A stretch of 64,000 nucleotides of DNA from Methylobacterium dankookense. GTDB taxonomy: Bacteria; Pseudomonadota; Alphaproteobacteria; Rhizobiales; Beijerinckiaceae. Location of the stretch: contig NZ_CABFVH010000022.1 in assembly GCF_902141855.1 (NCBI RefSeq), positions 23,739 to 87,738 of the forward strand. The letters run 5' to 3'. Shown here piece by piece: positions 1 to 8,500 of the stretch. The position numbers and the translations under genes are program-made. Under the pieces are notes generated by a model that was not told the DNA's origin, did no database searches, and was given only the letters and a program-made list of their open reading frames with translations. Every line of letters starts with the position of its first letter. Positions within the stretch are counted from its first letter, which is position 1.

Positions 1-2082
1 GTCCGGGCGCCGGATCCGCCAGCGTGCATCCCGCGCCGCGTGCCCGCCCACAGCACGGGCGAGCGGCAGGTCGCGCGGCGGATATGGCCGGCCATCCTCC
101 GTGTACAGGCGGTAGGTGTCGCTGTAGGCGTCCGGCTCCACGTCGAGCCGAGCCACGCCGTGGATCTCGGCCGCCGCCGTGTTGACTAAGGTAATCTTGC
201 CAGCAGCATCCGTGACGATGACACCCTCGGCGAGTTGCGCCAGAATGGCCGCGCTCGTAGCGGTGGTGACGTCCACACGTTCGCGCGCCTCCTGCAACTG
301 GGCCTGGATCACGGAGCGGTAGCGTGCCTCGCTCTCGCGAAGAGCCTCTTCCATGGCCCTGCGCTGGGTGATGTCGCGCAGCGCTGCGACATATCCGTCC
401 GCTCGGCCTGTTGCCGCATCACGGGTGAGATTGAAAGAGATCTCCAGCCAGACCCAGTGATCGTCGCGGTGGCGGTAGCGCTGACATGTCAGGGCTCGCT
501 CGACGCGTCCGCTCGTGAGGTCATCCAGGATGCCGCGATACGCTTCGGCCTCTTCAGGATGAATGAAATCCAACGGTCGAGTGCCGACCATGTCCTCCGG
601 CGTATAGCCGAGTACAAGTGTCACGGCAGGCGAGACGTATTGGCGGCATGTGGTCAGGTCGGACCAGATGATGATGTCGGTCGTGTTCTCGGCCAGCAGC
701 CGGTAGCGATGCTCACTTTCCTGAACGGCGCGCTCCGCCAGCCTGTGTTGGGTGACATCCGTGAAGGTAACGATCCATCCGCCCTCTGCGCGATCGGAGC
801 GCCGGACCTCCAAGGTCGTCCCATTCGGCAGCGGCAAGTCGTAGACGGCGGGCAGATGCTGAAGGCCGACCTTCGTCAATTTGTTCTTGAGGATTGACGG
901 GATCCCTGTGAAGTCACCACGCTCGGCGTGGTAGTCGCGGATGTCCACCAGTGCCGCCCCGTCGTGCAGAACGGTTGCGGGCAGATCGAGAAGCTCGGCA
1001 GCGCTGCTGTTGAAGGCGCGCACGCGCTCGTCGGCATCGAGGACCACGAGTCCCTGGTCCATGCTGTCGAGCGTGCTGCCGAGCACCTCGTCAACCTCAC
1101 GCAGGCGCTCTTGGATGCGCACCTGATCAGTCACGTCCAGGACGATGCCGTGAATGGCCGTCACGTCACCGTTCCAGTCCCGCTGAGGCACGCCGCGGAC
1201 CATGACGAGCCGCATGTCGCCATCCGGCCGGATCACGCGGGCCTGCCCTTGGTAGCCGTCGCGGCTGTCAGGATCAGTGCCCGCGATCACGCGCTCGATC
1301 CGCGCGCGTAGGGCAGCACGCTCGTCGGGATGGTAGAAGCCGAGATGCTGGTCGAGCGGCAGTATGCCACTGGCCGGCATCGGCGCGCCGAACACCATCG
1401 CGACGCCATCAGACCAGACGATGGTGCGGTCGGCGGCGTTGATACGCCAGTACCCGAACGAGGCGGCGGCCTCAGCGATGCGCTGAGCATCATGTGCGGC
1501 TCGAAGTGCAGCCTTGCGCTCGGCGAGGATATGGTTGGCCTGTTCTAGTTTGGCGGTAATGCGCCGCCGCTCGTCGAGTTCGGCGGCTTGAGCCTGCTTA
1601 GCCTCGTGCAGCCGCAGATGGGCGACGACGGCCTCGGCCATGTCGTGCAGCTGGCGGATCTGCTCGTCAGAGAACGTCCGCGGCACCGTGTCGATGACGC
1701 AGAGCGATCCGATCCGAAGGTCGGGTCTAAGCGAGAGCGGTACGCCCGCGTAGAAGCGGATATGCGGCTCGCCGAGCACAAGTGGATTGTCGGTGAAGCG
1801 TGGATCGGCGGCGGCATCCTCGACGATGACTGCCGCGTCGGACAGGATCGTGTAGTTGCAGAACGCCACGTCCCGCGGCGTACCGTCCACATCGAGGCCG
1901 CACTTGGCCTTGAACCATTGCAGATCCTCCTCGACGAGGGAGATCAGGGCGATCGGCACCGCGAAGACGGAGCGCGCGAGGCGGCAGACCGCCTCGAAAT
2001 GGGGCTCGGGTTGGGTGCCGACGATCGCGAGATCCCGCAGCGTGGCGAGACGCACCTCCTCGTTCGGTGGTACGGGAAACAT
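1..2082 (-). CDS. GAF/multi-PAS sensor protein, 3' end outside window
   Basis: Reading the minus strand from an ATG at 2082 gives 694 codons that stay open to the window edge. The N-terminal ~150 residues look like a GAF domain (HFEAVCRLARSVFAVPIALI, then EEDLQWFKAKCGLD and the FCNYTI/FYAGVPL/GSLCVIDTVPRT signatures). At least four PAS/PAC units follow: one ends near QPEDENTR-like linker sequence, another begins MDQGLVVLDADERV, then a unit with YVSPAVTLVLGYTPEDMVG, and a last one with AEGVIVTDAAGKITLVNTAA. Upstream GAGGAGGGCAGGCCC gives a Shine-Dalgarno close to the ATG. Such proteins usually end in a histidine kinase or GGDEF/EAL output domain; that part is not in the window, so the output is unknown. 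Cytoplasmic, because no membrane segment is seen. Confidence 0.85.
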   Translation of the reverse strand, partial: MFPVPPNEEVRLATLRDLAIVGTQPEPHFEAVCRLARSVFAVPIALISLVEEDLQWFKAKCGLDVDGTPRDVAFCNYTILSDAAVIVEDAAADPRFTDNPLVLGEPHIRFYAGVPLSLRPDLRIGSLCVIDTVPRTFSDEQIRQLHDMAEAVVAHLRLHEAKQAQAAELDERRRITAKLEQANHILAERKAALRAAHDAQRIAEAAASFGYWRINAADRTIVWSDGVAMVFGAPMPASGILPLDQHLGFYHPDERAALRARIERVIAGTDPDSRDGYQGQARVIRPDGDMRLVMVRGVPQRDWNGDVTAIHGIVLDVTDQVRIQERLREVDEVLGSTLDSMDQGLVVLDADERVRAFNSSAAELLDLPATVLHDGAALVDIRDYHAERGDFTGIPSILKNKLTKVGLQHLPAVYDLPLPNGTTLEVRRSDRAEGGWIVTFTDVTQHRLAERAVQESEHRYRLLAENTTDIIIWSDLTTCRQYVSPAVTLVLGYTPEDMVGTRPLDFIHPEEAEAYRGILDDLTSGRVERALTCQRYRHRDDHWVWLEISFNLTRDAATGRADGYVAALRDITQRRAMEEALRESEARYRSVIQAQLQEARERVDVTTATSAAILAQLAEGVIVTDAAGKITLVNTAAAEIHGVARLDVEPDAYSDTYRLYTEDGRPYPPRDLPLARAVGGHAARDARWRIRRPD

Positions 2083-2395
2083 GGGCCTGCCCTCCTCGCG
2101 GTCCATGGCACACAAGCCGGCGCTTCCGCCCATTCTTCAGTCGCATATTGAAGCCTTGCAGGTACTTACGGAACCGTTCGTGTGTTGGCGCTGACCTGCC
2201 GAACGAGCCTTCAGGGCACCGAAAAGCCGCAGCCGGAAGAAGCCTACGGAGTAAGATCGCTCAGCACGGGGGCTCGTCGCCAAGGACGGCAGATCCTTCG
2301 GCAAAGGCGGACGGCATGACCGGCCTGAGAGGCTCTGCGCCGGCACGAGCGCCTGTGAACCTGGTTTTATAGCCAAGCTGTGGCAGAGTTGGCTC
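2083..2395. other. Intergenic, no gene seen
   Basis: Region between the sensor gene (leftwards) and the HNH gene (rightwards). It must carry both promoters. I see no convincing reading frame, repeat or terminator. Confidence 0.5.
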
Positions 2396-2824
2396 ATGCC
2401 GATCCGGCCCGAGCATCGCTTCTTCTACCCCATCGACTGGCCGCAGCTCTCGGCGGTGATCCGCTTTCGGCGCGCTGGCGGTCGTTGCGAAACTTGCAAG
2501 CGCCCGCACGGGCGGATCGTATTCCATCTCGGGGATGGTCGCTGGTGGGATGATGAGGTCGGCGCCTGGCGCGACGGACGTGCCCGGGTTGTGCGCGTTA
2601 CCGTCGGTGCCGACGATGTGCTTGGGCACGTGCGCCGCACACGGGTGGTGCTGGCGACCGCGCATCGCGACCACGACACCAGCAACAATGCGGGAACGAA
2701 CCTCGCCGCGTTCTGCCAACGCTGCCATATGATCCACGATCGGCCCGAGCATCGCCGGCGGCGTTGGCTCACCCTGTTTCGGCGCAAGGCACTGGGAGAC
2801 CTGTTTCGAGGACCCTACGCCTGA
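2396..2824 (+). CDS. HNH endonuclease-like protein (copy 1)
   Basis: A 142-residue protein with a zinc-type HNH arrangement: CETC at about residues 31-34, then AHRDHDTSNN near 88-97, then NLAAFCQRCHMIHD near 102-115. The two CxxC pairs and the H...N...H spacing are those of small HNH nucleases found on plasmids and phages. Predicted cytoplasmic nuclease or nickase; the substrate is unknown. A close paralogue lies at 25890-26315, and the two align end to end without gaps of note. The start ATGCCGATCCGG is conserved in both copies, which supports it. It stands alone, 72 bp ahead of the BrnT-like gene. Nothing in the neighbourhood suggests a methyltransferase partner, so a restriction role is not supported. 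Confidence 0.75.
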   Translation: MPIRPEHRFFYPIDWPQLSAVIRFRRAGGRCETCKRPHGRIVFHLGDGRWWDDEVGAWRDGRARVVRVTVGADDVLGHVRRTRVVLATAHRDHDTSNNAGTNLAAFCQRCHMIHDRPEHRRRRWLTLFRRKALGDLFRGPYA

Positions 2825-2862
2825 ACGAACGCCCCAGTCAGACCTACGTCCTGAGAGGCAGT

Positions 2863-2890
2863 TTGACAGACTGCGCTTGAAGCGTACTTA
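2863..2890 (+). promoter_or_regulatory. Possible promoter for the toxin-antitoxin pair
   Basis: A perfect TTGACA at 2863-2868 lies about 30 bp before the brnT ATG. The hexamer 16 bp downstream (TACTTA) is only a weak -10 match, so this is tentative. Confidence 0.25.
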
Positions 2891-2896
2891 CCCCGC

Positions 2897-3181
2897 ATGG
2901 ATTTCGACTGGCATCAAGCCAAGAGCGACGCGTGCCGGCGCGAGCGGGGGTTCGATTTTGCCTACGCAGCGCGCATCTTCGCTGGTCCTGTGCTGGAGCA
3001 GGTGGACGACCGCCGGGACTATGGGGAGATGCGCATGCGGGCGCTCGGTGAGATCGACGGATCGCTCTACGTCGTCGTGTTCACCGACCACCTCGACAGG
3101 AATGGTGCATCGGTTCGCTGGATCGTCTCGGCCCGTCGGGCCCATCAGAAGGAGCGCCGAAAATGGTCAAGCGATCGCTAG
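2897..3181 (+). CDS. brnT: BrnT family toxin
   Basis: A 94-residue protein with the BrnT layout: an N-terminal FDWHQAKSDACRRERGFDF segment (family pattern FEWDxxKxxxNxxKHGVxF), then RMRALGEIDGSLYVVVFTD, and a C-terminal RWIVSARRAHQKERRKW. BrnT proteins are RelE-like ribonuclease toxins that block translation. The following XRE-type gene starts 19 bp inside this one, as expected for a translationally coupled toxin-antitoxin operon. The usual BrnT partner is BrnA, a ribbon-helix-helix protein; here the partner is of another fold. Likely autoregulated by the partner. Its role on this plasmid would be stabilisation or stress response (inference). Confidence 0.8.
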   Translation: MDFDWHQAKSDACRRERGFDFAYAARIFAGPVLEQVDDRRDYGEMRMRALGEIDGSLYVVVFTDHLDRNGASVRWIVSARRAHQKERRKWSSDR

Positions 3182-3549
3182 AGAGCATCCTGGCTGCGGC
3201 TCCCAACCTGGATCGGGAGCGCCTCGAAGCGACGACGGAAGAGGAGATCCGGCGGCAGGCGCGCGAGGACGGTGAGGATCCGGACGCTTCTACGAATGGC
3301 TACATCCTGGTGCCCGCACCGGCGGATCTGCGTCGGTCGCTCGACATGACACAGGAGGCGTTCGCCGCTTTCCTGCGCGTGCCGATTGGGACGGTGAGAA
3401 ACTGGGAGCAAGGGCGCACGCCACCCGATCCGGCCGCACGCGCGCTGCTGGCGCTCGTGGCGGCTGACCCGGCACACGCCATCGCAGTGCTCGGGAAACC
3501 GACCTCTAGCCCACCGGAGGGGCGAAGCCGTGCCCGACGGTTTGCTTGA
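3163..3549 (+). CDS. XRE-type HTH antitoxin paired with BrnT
   Basis: A 128-residue protein. The central part DLRRSLDMTQEAFAAFLRV (about residues 54-72) followed by GTVRNWEQGR is a clear Cro/C1-type helix-turn-helix of the HigA/NadS sort. The N-terminal half (MVKRSLESILAAAPNL and the acidic TTEEEIRRQAREDGEDPD) probably contacts the toxin. It overlaps the toxin gene by 19 bp, so expression is coupled. Expected role: neutralise the BrnT-like toxin and repress the operon promoter. The Arg-rich C-terminal tail has no evident domain. Confidence 0.75.
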   Translation: MVKRSLESILAAAPNLDRERLEATTEEEIRRQAREDGEDPDASTNGYILVPAPADLRRSLDMTQEAFAAFLRVPIGTVRNWEQGRTPPDPAARALLALVAADPAHAIAVLGKPTSSPPEGRSRARRFA

Positions 3550-3577
3550 ATGCAAACGGGATGCAGATACCGGTGCT

Positions 3578-6500
3578 CTACCGTTCGTAGGACTCATGGG
3601 TCGAGCGTGCGAAGGAGAGCTGACGCTCCATTCCGCGATCCTGTCCGGTTCGCTCGCGGCGTTGCCGCTTGCGATCCTTCTCGTTCGAGATCGGATCAGC
3701 CGACACGTCATGAGTTCTGTCGGAAAATAGCTCCGGAAGCGTAGAACGGCGTACCGTCACCCGAGCCTCAGGCGTCTGCGCCTTGCGCAAGGCCGCGAGG
3801 ACCCACGCTTCGAAAGCCTGGGCTTCCCCCTCGTCCGCTCGGGCGTCGATCGCGAGATGCACGTCTGCAGCTGGATACCGAGCGACGACGTGGGCGAGCG
3901 CGCTACCGGTCTCCGGGCCATCGCCGCCCAGGCCATAGATCAGGGCACGGTCCGGCTGCCCATCCTGCTGATACAGGCTCAAAGCCTCGGTCTGCGTTCG
4001 GGCCACGTAGATCCGCTTCGGTGAGCGTCGATCCCCCAGCTGGATCAACCCCGTCGTACCCTGCTGCCCCTTCTCCACCCCCTCACCGGTCCCATCGATC
4101 TGCTCGATCCCCGAGAGGCGGCCGCTCTGATCCCGGCGGGCGAACACGATCCGGCCTCGAGGATCGATCAGGACATCGGCGCGGAGCCGTTCCAGGGTCA
4201 GCGGCAGCAGACCCCGTATCGCGGTCGCGGCAATCCGGATCTCCCGCCTCAGACCCTGCCACAGGATCGCGGCGAGCTGGCCGATACGCCCATGCCGCCT
4301 CGGAGTATCTGAGGCGAACGGGAGCGCGCGACCTGCCCGGCTCGGCCGCGGGACCGGGTACGCTGCGGGGGCATTCAGGCGCTCCCCCATGCGCCGCCGC
4401 AAGGACTGGGCAGCCGGTGACGGTGTCCCCACAGAGGCCGGGGCGATCCCGGAGATCGCCTCCTTCCAAGACCCCGCGCGCTCCAGTCCCATCCTGCCGT
4501 CGCGCCGCAGGGGGATAGCGCGCACCTGGGCCGGCGCATCGCACCAGGTGCGCAGGTCGGCTCCAGCGAAGTCGGCGACGTTCGCCTTGCCGCCGCTGCG
4601 TGCGGCGTCCGACAAAAAGGCCTGCCGGATCTCGCTCTGGCCGATGGACGCGATCTTGGGGTGCGCAGCTTCCCGACCGCCCGGCAGGCCACGCTCCTCT
4701 GGCCGAACCCCGGAGCGTGCCGCCTCCAGCCGGTCCCGGATCCGCGCCGTGTCGACGTAGAGCCGCACGGTGCGCCGGTGCCGCGTCATTGCCACGTAGG
4801 TCGCCTCCGCGCCCGCGCCGCGCAGGTCGGCGACGTACGCCTCGTCCACCGTCACGCCTTGCGCCGCGTGCGTGGTCATGGCGTAGCTGTGCTGAAGCCG
4901 AGGCACCCGTGGCTCGCCCGGTTTTCGGGACCCGACTAACGCGCTCGACAGGGCGCTCAGCCGGACCCCGTTCTTCACTAGCCGCAGCGTCAGCACCGGG
5001 TCGGTCGGATCGCCGGAGATCGCCTCGACCCGCGCCAGGTCGGCGTTGCGGATCGTCTGGTCGCCGATCTTCACGCTCTCGCCGAATATCACCTCGTCCC
5101 CGACCGTCAGGGCCAACGCCTCGGCTCGGCCGCCGCCGCGCGGGATCGCGACAATCTCCACGTCCTCCCCCTCCGGCAGCAGCCCCTCACGCTTGAGCCG
5201 GGCGCGGATCCGCGCGTTGAGCTCGCGCACGTCCTTGTTCCAGCCGGTCAGCACCGCCCGCGTCCGCTCCGCCCCTTCGAGATCGAGGCGGCTGTCCACG
5301 TAGGCGTCGACCAGCGCCTGGATCGTGGCCTCGCGGTTCGCCCCCCAGTTGATCGCGCCGCCGCGATCGTAGGCCTCCAACGCGCTCGCGGTCCGGCCCG
5401 CGGCGAAGTCGATGCTGGCCGCCCGCATCCAGGCCCCCTCCGCCTCGCTGCGCCCGCGCTGCCGCTGGATCTCGTCCATCCGGCTCGTGCCCAGCGCCCT
5501 GACCAGAAGCCGCATCGGTGCGCCCGCCGGCACCGGGACGAGCTGGCGCGTGTCGCCGCTCAAGACCAGCTTGGCTCCGGCGACAGCCGTCGCCTCGACC
5601 AGGGCGGCGAGATCGCGCGTGCCGATCATCCCGGCCTCGTCGGCGATTACCACCGCCCGCGGCCCCAGCGCGATCTCACCCTTGTCGATCCGGTTGAGGA
5701 ACCCGGTCACCGCCCGCGCCATCGCCTCGGCGGTGGCCGTATCATTGCGGATCACGTCGACCGCCTTCCAGCTCGGCGCGATCACCCAGACCTCGCCGTC
5801 GCAGGCCCGCACTGCCTCGGCGACGCTGGCCATCGCGTACGACTTGCCCGATCCGGCGCTACCCTCGACCACGCTCACCCCGTCGCGGTTGAGCGCGTGC
5901 CGGACCGCCGCCCGCTGCTCCGGGCGCAGGCTCGGGCGGTCCGCCAGGACTCGCGTCACCACCTCGGCCGGGACGAACGCCCGCTCGTCCTGCCTGGCGT
6001 AGGCCACGCGCAGCATGGTCTGCTCGACAGCTATCATCGCGGGCGTCGCGTAGACGGGCCGGCCCTCGGCCGAGCGCCCGACCTCCACCACCCTGCCGTC
6101 CTGGCGCATGCGCTCCACCTGCTCTAGGACGGCGTCCGCTCCGGCTTCGCATTGCAGCGCCTCGGCGGTCAGGCGGACGAGCTCGCGCCCCGCCAGCACC
6201 GCCTGCATCTCGAGGGTCGCGGCGAGGCCGGCCTCGGCCAGGCGCTGCAGCCGCTCAGCGGGCGCGCCAGCCCGCGTATCGCGGATCCCGTCCGCCGCGA
6301 TCTGCACGCCCTCGAACAGCGCCGCGCGCGTCCAGCCGGATTGGACCAATTGCCGGTCCCACTCGGCTTCCAGGCTTGTCAGCGGCCTCTCCCGGTCCTT
6401 GGCCGCCCGCGTGTCGAAGGCGGCGGCCTGCGCTGCGACCCGGTCGTCGGCCGTGTCGAACCCCTGCTCCTGCGCCGCCCGCTCGATCGCCATGCGCCGC

Positions 6501-7426
6501 TTGGAGAACAGCTCCAGCACGGGCTCGGCCACGCCGGCGACTTCGAAGTTGCGCCCGCTCCTGACCGCCTCGCAGCCGAGCTCTGCCCTGAGACCCTCGG
6601 CCAGCTCGCTCCGGTACAAGGCCGCGATCCCGCCGGCGTTCAGCAGGATCTCGCGGTTGTCGAGGCCACCGGTCGTGCCGTCGGCCCGCACGCACAGGTT
6701 CAGCAGGACGGCGTGGCTGTGGAGGTGCGGATCCTGCGCCCGCGAGGTGAAGTGCCGGTACACCGCCGCGCTCACCCCGCCGGCCGGCGCCCGCTCCCGG
6801 CCCTGCGCCCCGGTGCGGGTCACGATCAGGCCGGCTTCGTGCGCGTAGTCGAGCGCCCGGCGCACCGCGCGGTCATGCGCCGCCAGGATCCGGGCGCGCT
6901 CCTCTGGTCCGGCGAACGCCGCCAGCACGCTCACGCTCTTGGGTGCGGCGAACTGGAGATCGTAGCCGACGCTGCGCCGGCCGTTGGCCGACGCGCGGAC
7001 CAGGGGTTTCAGGCTTTGCGGGTTGCGGCCGGCCGCGAGGTCGCGCAGCACGCGCCCGTCGACCTCGGCCCCGTCCGGGCAGGACCGGAACGGATCGGCG
7101 GGATCGCTCGGGCTGGCTTTGGACCCGCGCGTCCACCACACGCCGTTGGCCTCGCCCGCGCCGTTATCCGTGTAGTAGGCGACTTGATCGCGGCCTTCCG
7201 TGTGGCCCCAGCGCAGCGTCGCCAACGCCCGGTCGAACGCCTCGGTGTAGGCCTCCTCGAAGGCGGCGGCGCCCTCCGAGGCGGTCCCGGCCGCCACTTT
7301 ACGGGCGTACGCCGCGGCCGTGTCGTCGAGGGGGCTGTCGGGCGCGCTCAATCCGGCCTCACGCCGGATCTGGCGCGCCATCGACTCGTAGTACTCGACG
7401 CTCGTGATCCGCGTGCAGGTCATCAT
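3578..7426 (-). CDS. traA: MobF-type conjugative relaxase/helicase with Toprim-like C-terminus
   Basis: A 1282-residue protein. N-terminal relaxase: candidate catalytic tyrosines at 11-12 (SVEYYES), the GYDLQFAAPKSVSVL motif at 154-168, and the metal-binding histidine triad DPHLHSHAV at 232-240. Helicase part of the RecD/TraA type: Walker A GSAGSGKS at 522-529, Walker B VVIADEAGM at 592-600, GDTRQLVPV at 624-632, and HSYAMTTHAAQGVTVDEA near 846-863. After a basic Pro-rich linker, residues ~1085-1215 look like a Toprim/DUF3991-type domain (IDPRGRIVFARRD, ALIYGLGGDGPE, DVHLAIDARAD). It would nick oriT, stay covalently bound and unwind the transferred strand. It lies 21 bp after a small ribbon-helix-helix gene and diverges from a TraKLM-like operon. 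A fragment of a second such relaxase is at 47395-47550. Start: first ATG; ATG codon 2 is equally possible. Confidence 0.9.
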   Translation of the reverse strand: MMTCTRITSVEYYESMARQIRREAGLSAPDSPLDDTAAAYARKVAAGTASEGAAAFEEAYTEAFDRALATLRWGHTEGRDQVAYYTDNGAGEANGVWWTRGSKASPSDPADPFRSCPDGAEVDGRVLRDLAAGRNPQSLKPLVRASANGRRSVGYDLQFAAPKSVSVLAAFAGPEERARILAAHDRAVRRALDYAHEAGLIVTRTGAQGRERAPAGGVSAAVYRHFTSRAQDPHLHSHAVLLNLCVRADGTTGGLDNREILLNAGGIAALYRSELAEGLRAELGCEAVRSGRNFEVAGVAEPVLELFSKRRMAIERAAQEQGFDTADDRVAAQAAAFDTRAAKDRERPLTSLEAEWDRQLVQSGWTRAALFEGVQIAADGIRDTRAGAPAERLQRLAEAGLAATLEMQAVLAGRELVRLTAEALQCEAGADAVLEQVERMRQDGRVVEVGRSAEGRPVYATPAMIAVEQTMLRVAYARQDERAFVPAEVVTRVLADRPSLRPEQRAAVRHALNRDGVSVVEGSAGSGKSYAMASVAEAVRACDGEVWVIAPSWKAVDVIRNDTATAEAMARAVTGFLNRIDKGEIALGPRAVVIADEAGMIGTRDLAALVEATAVAGAKLVLSGDTRQLVPVPAGAPMRLLVRALGTSRMDEIQRQRGRSEAEGAWMRAASIDFAAGRTASALEAYDRGGAINWGANREATIQALVDAYVDSRLDLEGAERTRAVLTGWNKDVRELNARIRARLKREGLLPEGEDVEIVAIPRGGGRAEALALTVGDEVIFGESVKIGDQTIRNADLARVEAISGDPTDPVLTLRLVKNGVRLSALSSALVGSRKPGEPRVPRLQHSYAMTTHAAQGVTVDEAYVADLRGAGAEATYVAMTRHRRTVRLYVDTARIRDRLEAARSGVRPEERGLPGGREAAHPKIASIGQSEIRQAFLSDAARSGGKANVADFAGADLRTWCDAPAQVRAIPLRRDGRMGLERAGSWKEAISGIAPASVGTPSPAAQSLRRRMGERLNAPAAYPVPRPSRAGRALPFASDTPRRHGRIGQLAAILWQGLRREIRIAATAIRGLLPLTLERLRADVLIDPRGRIVFARRDQSGRLSGIEQIDGTGEGVEKGQQGTTGLIQLGDRRSPKRIYVARTQTEALSLYQQDGQPDRALIYGLGGDGPETGSALAHVVARYPAADVHLAIDARADEGEAQAFEAWVLAALRKAQTPEARVTVRRSTLPELFSDRTHDVSADPISNEKDRKRQRRERTGQDRGMERQLSFARSTHESYER

Positions 7427-7447
7427 CGCCTGAGCACCCGCTCGCGT

Positions 7448-7747
7448 CTAGGCTTGGCTCGCATCGCCGCTCGCTCGGGCCTCTGCCCGGTACAGGTCGA
7501 CGATGAAGTCGCTGATAACCTGGATCTGATCGCGCATCTCGGCCGCACTGACCCAGGCCTCGCGGGCGCTCGACGCCGCCGCATCCGCGAGCTCGGCCAG
7601 CCGCGCCACAGTCTCGGATGGGCCGAGCGCCGCGGTGAGCGCCTCCTCGACGAACAGGTACGGCTCGATCCCGCGCGCCCGGGCTGCCGCCGCCACAGCA
7701 TCCCAAAGCGCCTCGTCCACGGACACACGGACGGGACGGCGGGCCAT
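7448..7747 (-). CDS. Ribbon-helix-helix-like accessory protein upstream of relaxase
   Basis: A 99-residue protein starting at ATG 7747, chosen because AGGAG lies about 8 nt upstream; an in-frame start at 7768 is less well placed. The N-terminus RRPVRVSVDEALWDAVAAAA followed by GIEPYLFVEEALTAAL fits the strand-helix-helix pattern of ribbon-helix-helix DNA-binding proteins. The C-terminal half is helical. It sits at the head of the relaxase operon and next to the candidate oriT. This is the position of relaxosome accessory proteins such as TrwA or MobC, so an oriT-binding and autoregulatory role is a reasonable inference. It could instead be a plain repressor. Confidence 0.65.
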   Translation of the reverse strand: MARRPVRVSVDEALWDAVAAAARARGIEPYLFVEEALTAALGPSETVARLAELADAAASSAREAWVSAAEMRDQIQVISDFIVDLYRAEARASGDASQA

Positions 7748-8021
7748 GGGTGGGCTCCTGACATTCAAGCTGTACGATCTGGCAACAGCTTAGCAGGAAG
7801 CTAGGCCGTCAAACAGCACCATCGGTGCGTGATGTGTCTGGATTTTGGGTCGTAGGGCCTGGGTTATCCACAGGGCGCCCGCGGCTATCGTGGCCGTAAG
7901 CTCGGACGTGGTATGATGCCGATCATTCAGGATGGTGGGTTTGAGCGGTTCGCAGATCCAGTCAGGCTCGGTGAGAGGCCTGACGGAGCGGACTGCGAGG
8001 ATCGCGCGAGGAGTGATGGAG
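7748..8021. other. Candidate oriT / divergent transfer promoter region
   Basis: Non-coding gap between the leftward relaxase operon and the rightward TraK-like operon. This is the standard place for oriT in related systems. It contains a short inverted repeat AGCTT(7787-7791)-6 nt-AAGCT(7798-7802) and a DnaA box at 7864-7872. No nic consensus could be assigned by eye, so the call rests on context. Confidence 0.5.
7864..7872 (+). promoter_or_regulatory. DnaA box TTATCCACA
   Basis: Exact match to the strong DnaA-binding consensus TTATNCACA, inside the candidate oriT region. A single box may be chance, or may tie transfer or replication to DnaA. Confidence 0.45.
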
Positions 8022-8459
8022 ATGGGTGAGGCCGTCGAATCCGATCCCTACAGCGAGCTCCGCGCCTTCCTGCGCGAGGAGATCAAGCACGCCCCAAGCC
8101 GCAAGCCCACCGCCTACGAGGCGGTCAAGGCCGTGCTCCCGGAGATCAAGGAACTCAAGGCCAAGTGCAAGACCGACGCCGAGATCCGTGAACTCCTTGC
8201 CCGGATGGGCGTCAAGCTCAGCGTCGCCACGCTGCGGCAGTACGTCCAGACTGCCACGCGCGAGCTCGCCGGCCACAAGCCCGTGCGACGGCGCGGCAAG
8301 GCCAAGGCGAAGTCACCCGCTAAGACTTCGCAGGCGCCCACAGAACACCGGCCCGGTCCGCAGCCACGCTCCACCGCCGCGCGCGATCAGGTGCCGGCGC
8401 GCGGGCAGTCTCCCGCCTCGCCCGCCCTCGGGCACAGGATGAGCAACAAGGATCTTTAG
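8022..8459 (+). CDS. traK: TraK-like oriT-binding protein
   Basis: A basic 145-residue protein. The start at 8022 is chosen because AGGAG at 8009-8013 sits 8 nt before it; an upstream in-frame ATG at 7932 has no such site. The central segment AYEAVKAVLPEIKELKAKC, then TDAEIRELLARMGVKLS and ATLRQYVQTATRE, resembles the helical core of TraK/KfrA-type plasmid proteins (a xxIWxxL...SYxxFRxYV pattern). The C-terminus is Lys/Arg/Pro-rich. It is followed after 41 bp by a ParA-like ATPase and then a TraM-like membrane protein, the same order as traK-traL-traM of IncP plasmids. Predicted to bind oriT and help relaxosome assembly. The name rests mostly on gene order. Confidence 0.6.
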   Translation: MGEAVESDPYSELRAFLREEIKHAPSRKPTAYEAVKAVLPEIKELKAKCKTDAEIRELLARMGVKLSVATLRQYVQTATRELAGHKPVRRRGKAKAKSPAKTSQAPTEHRPGPQPRSTAARDQVPARGQSPASPALGHRMSNKDL

Positions 8460-8500
8460 GCCGCGGAAGGCAGGCCTGGACACCGGATCGGAAGGGCAGC

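Noticed and set aside
6152..7804. A 550-codon plus-strand frame over the relaxase gene
   Set aside because: Antisense shadow of the relaxase. The minus strand carries the relaxase and helicase motifs; this one has none.
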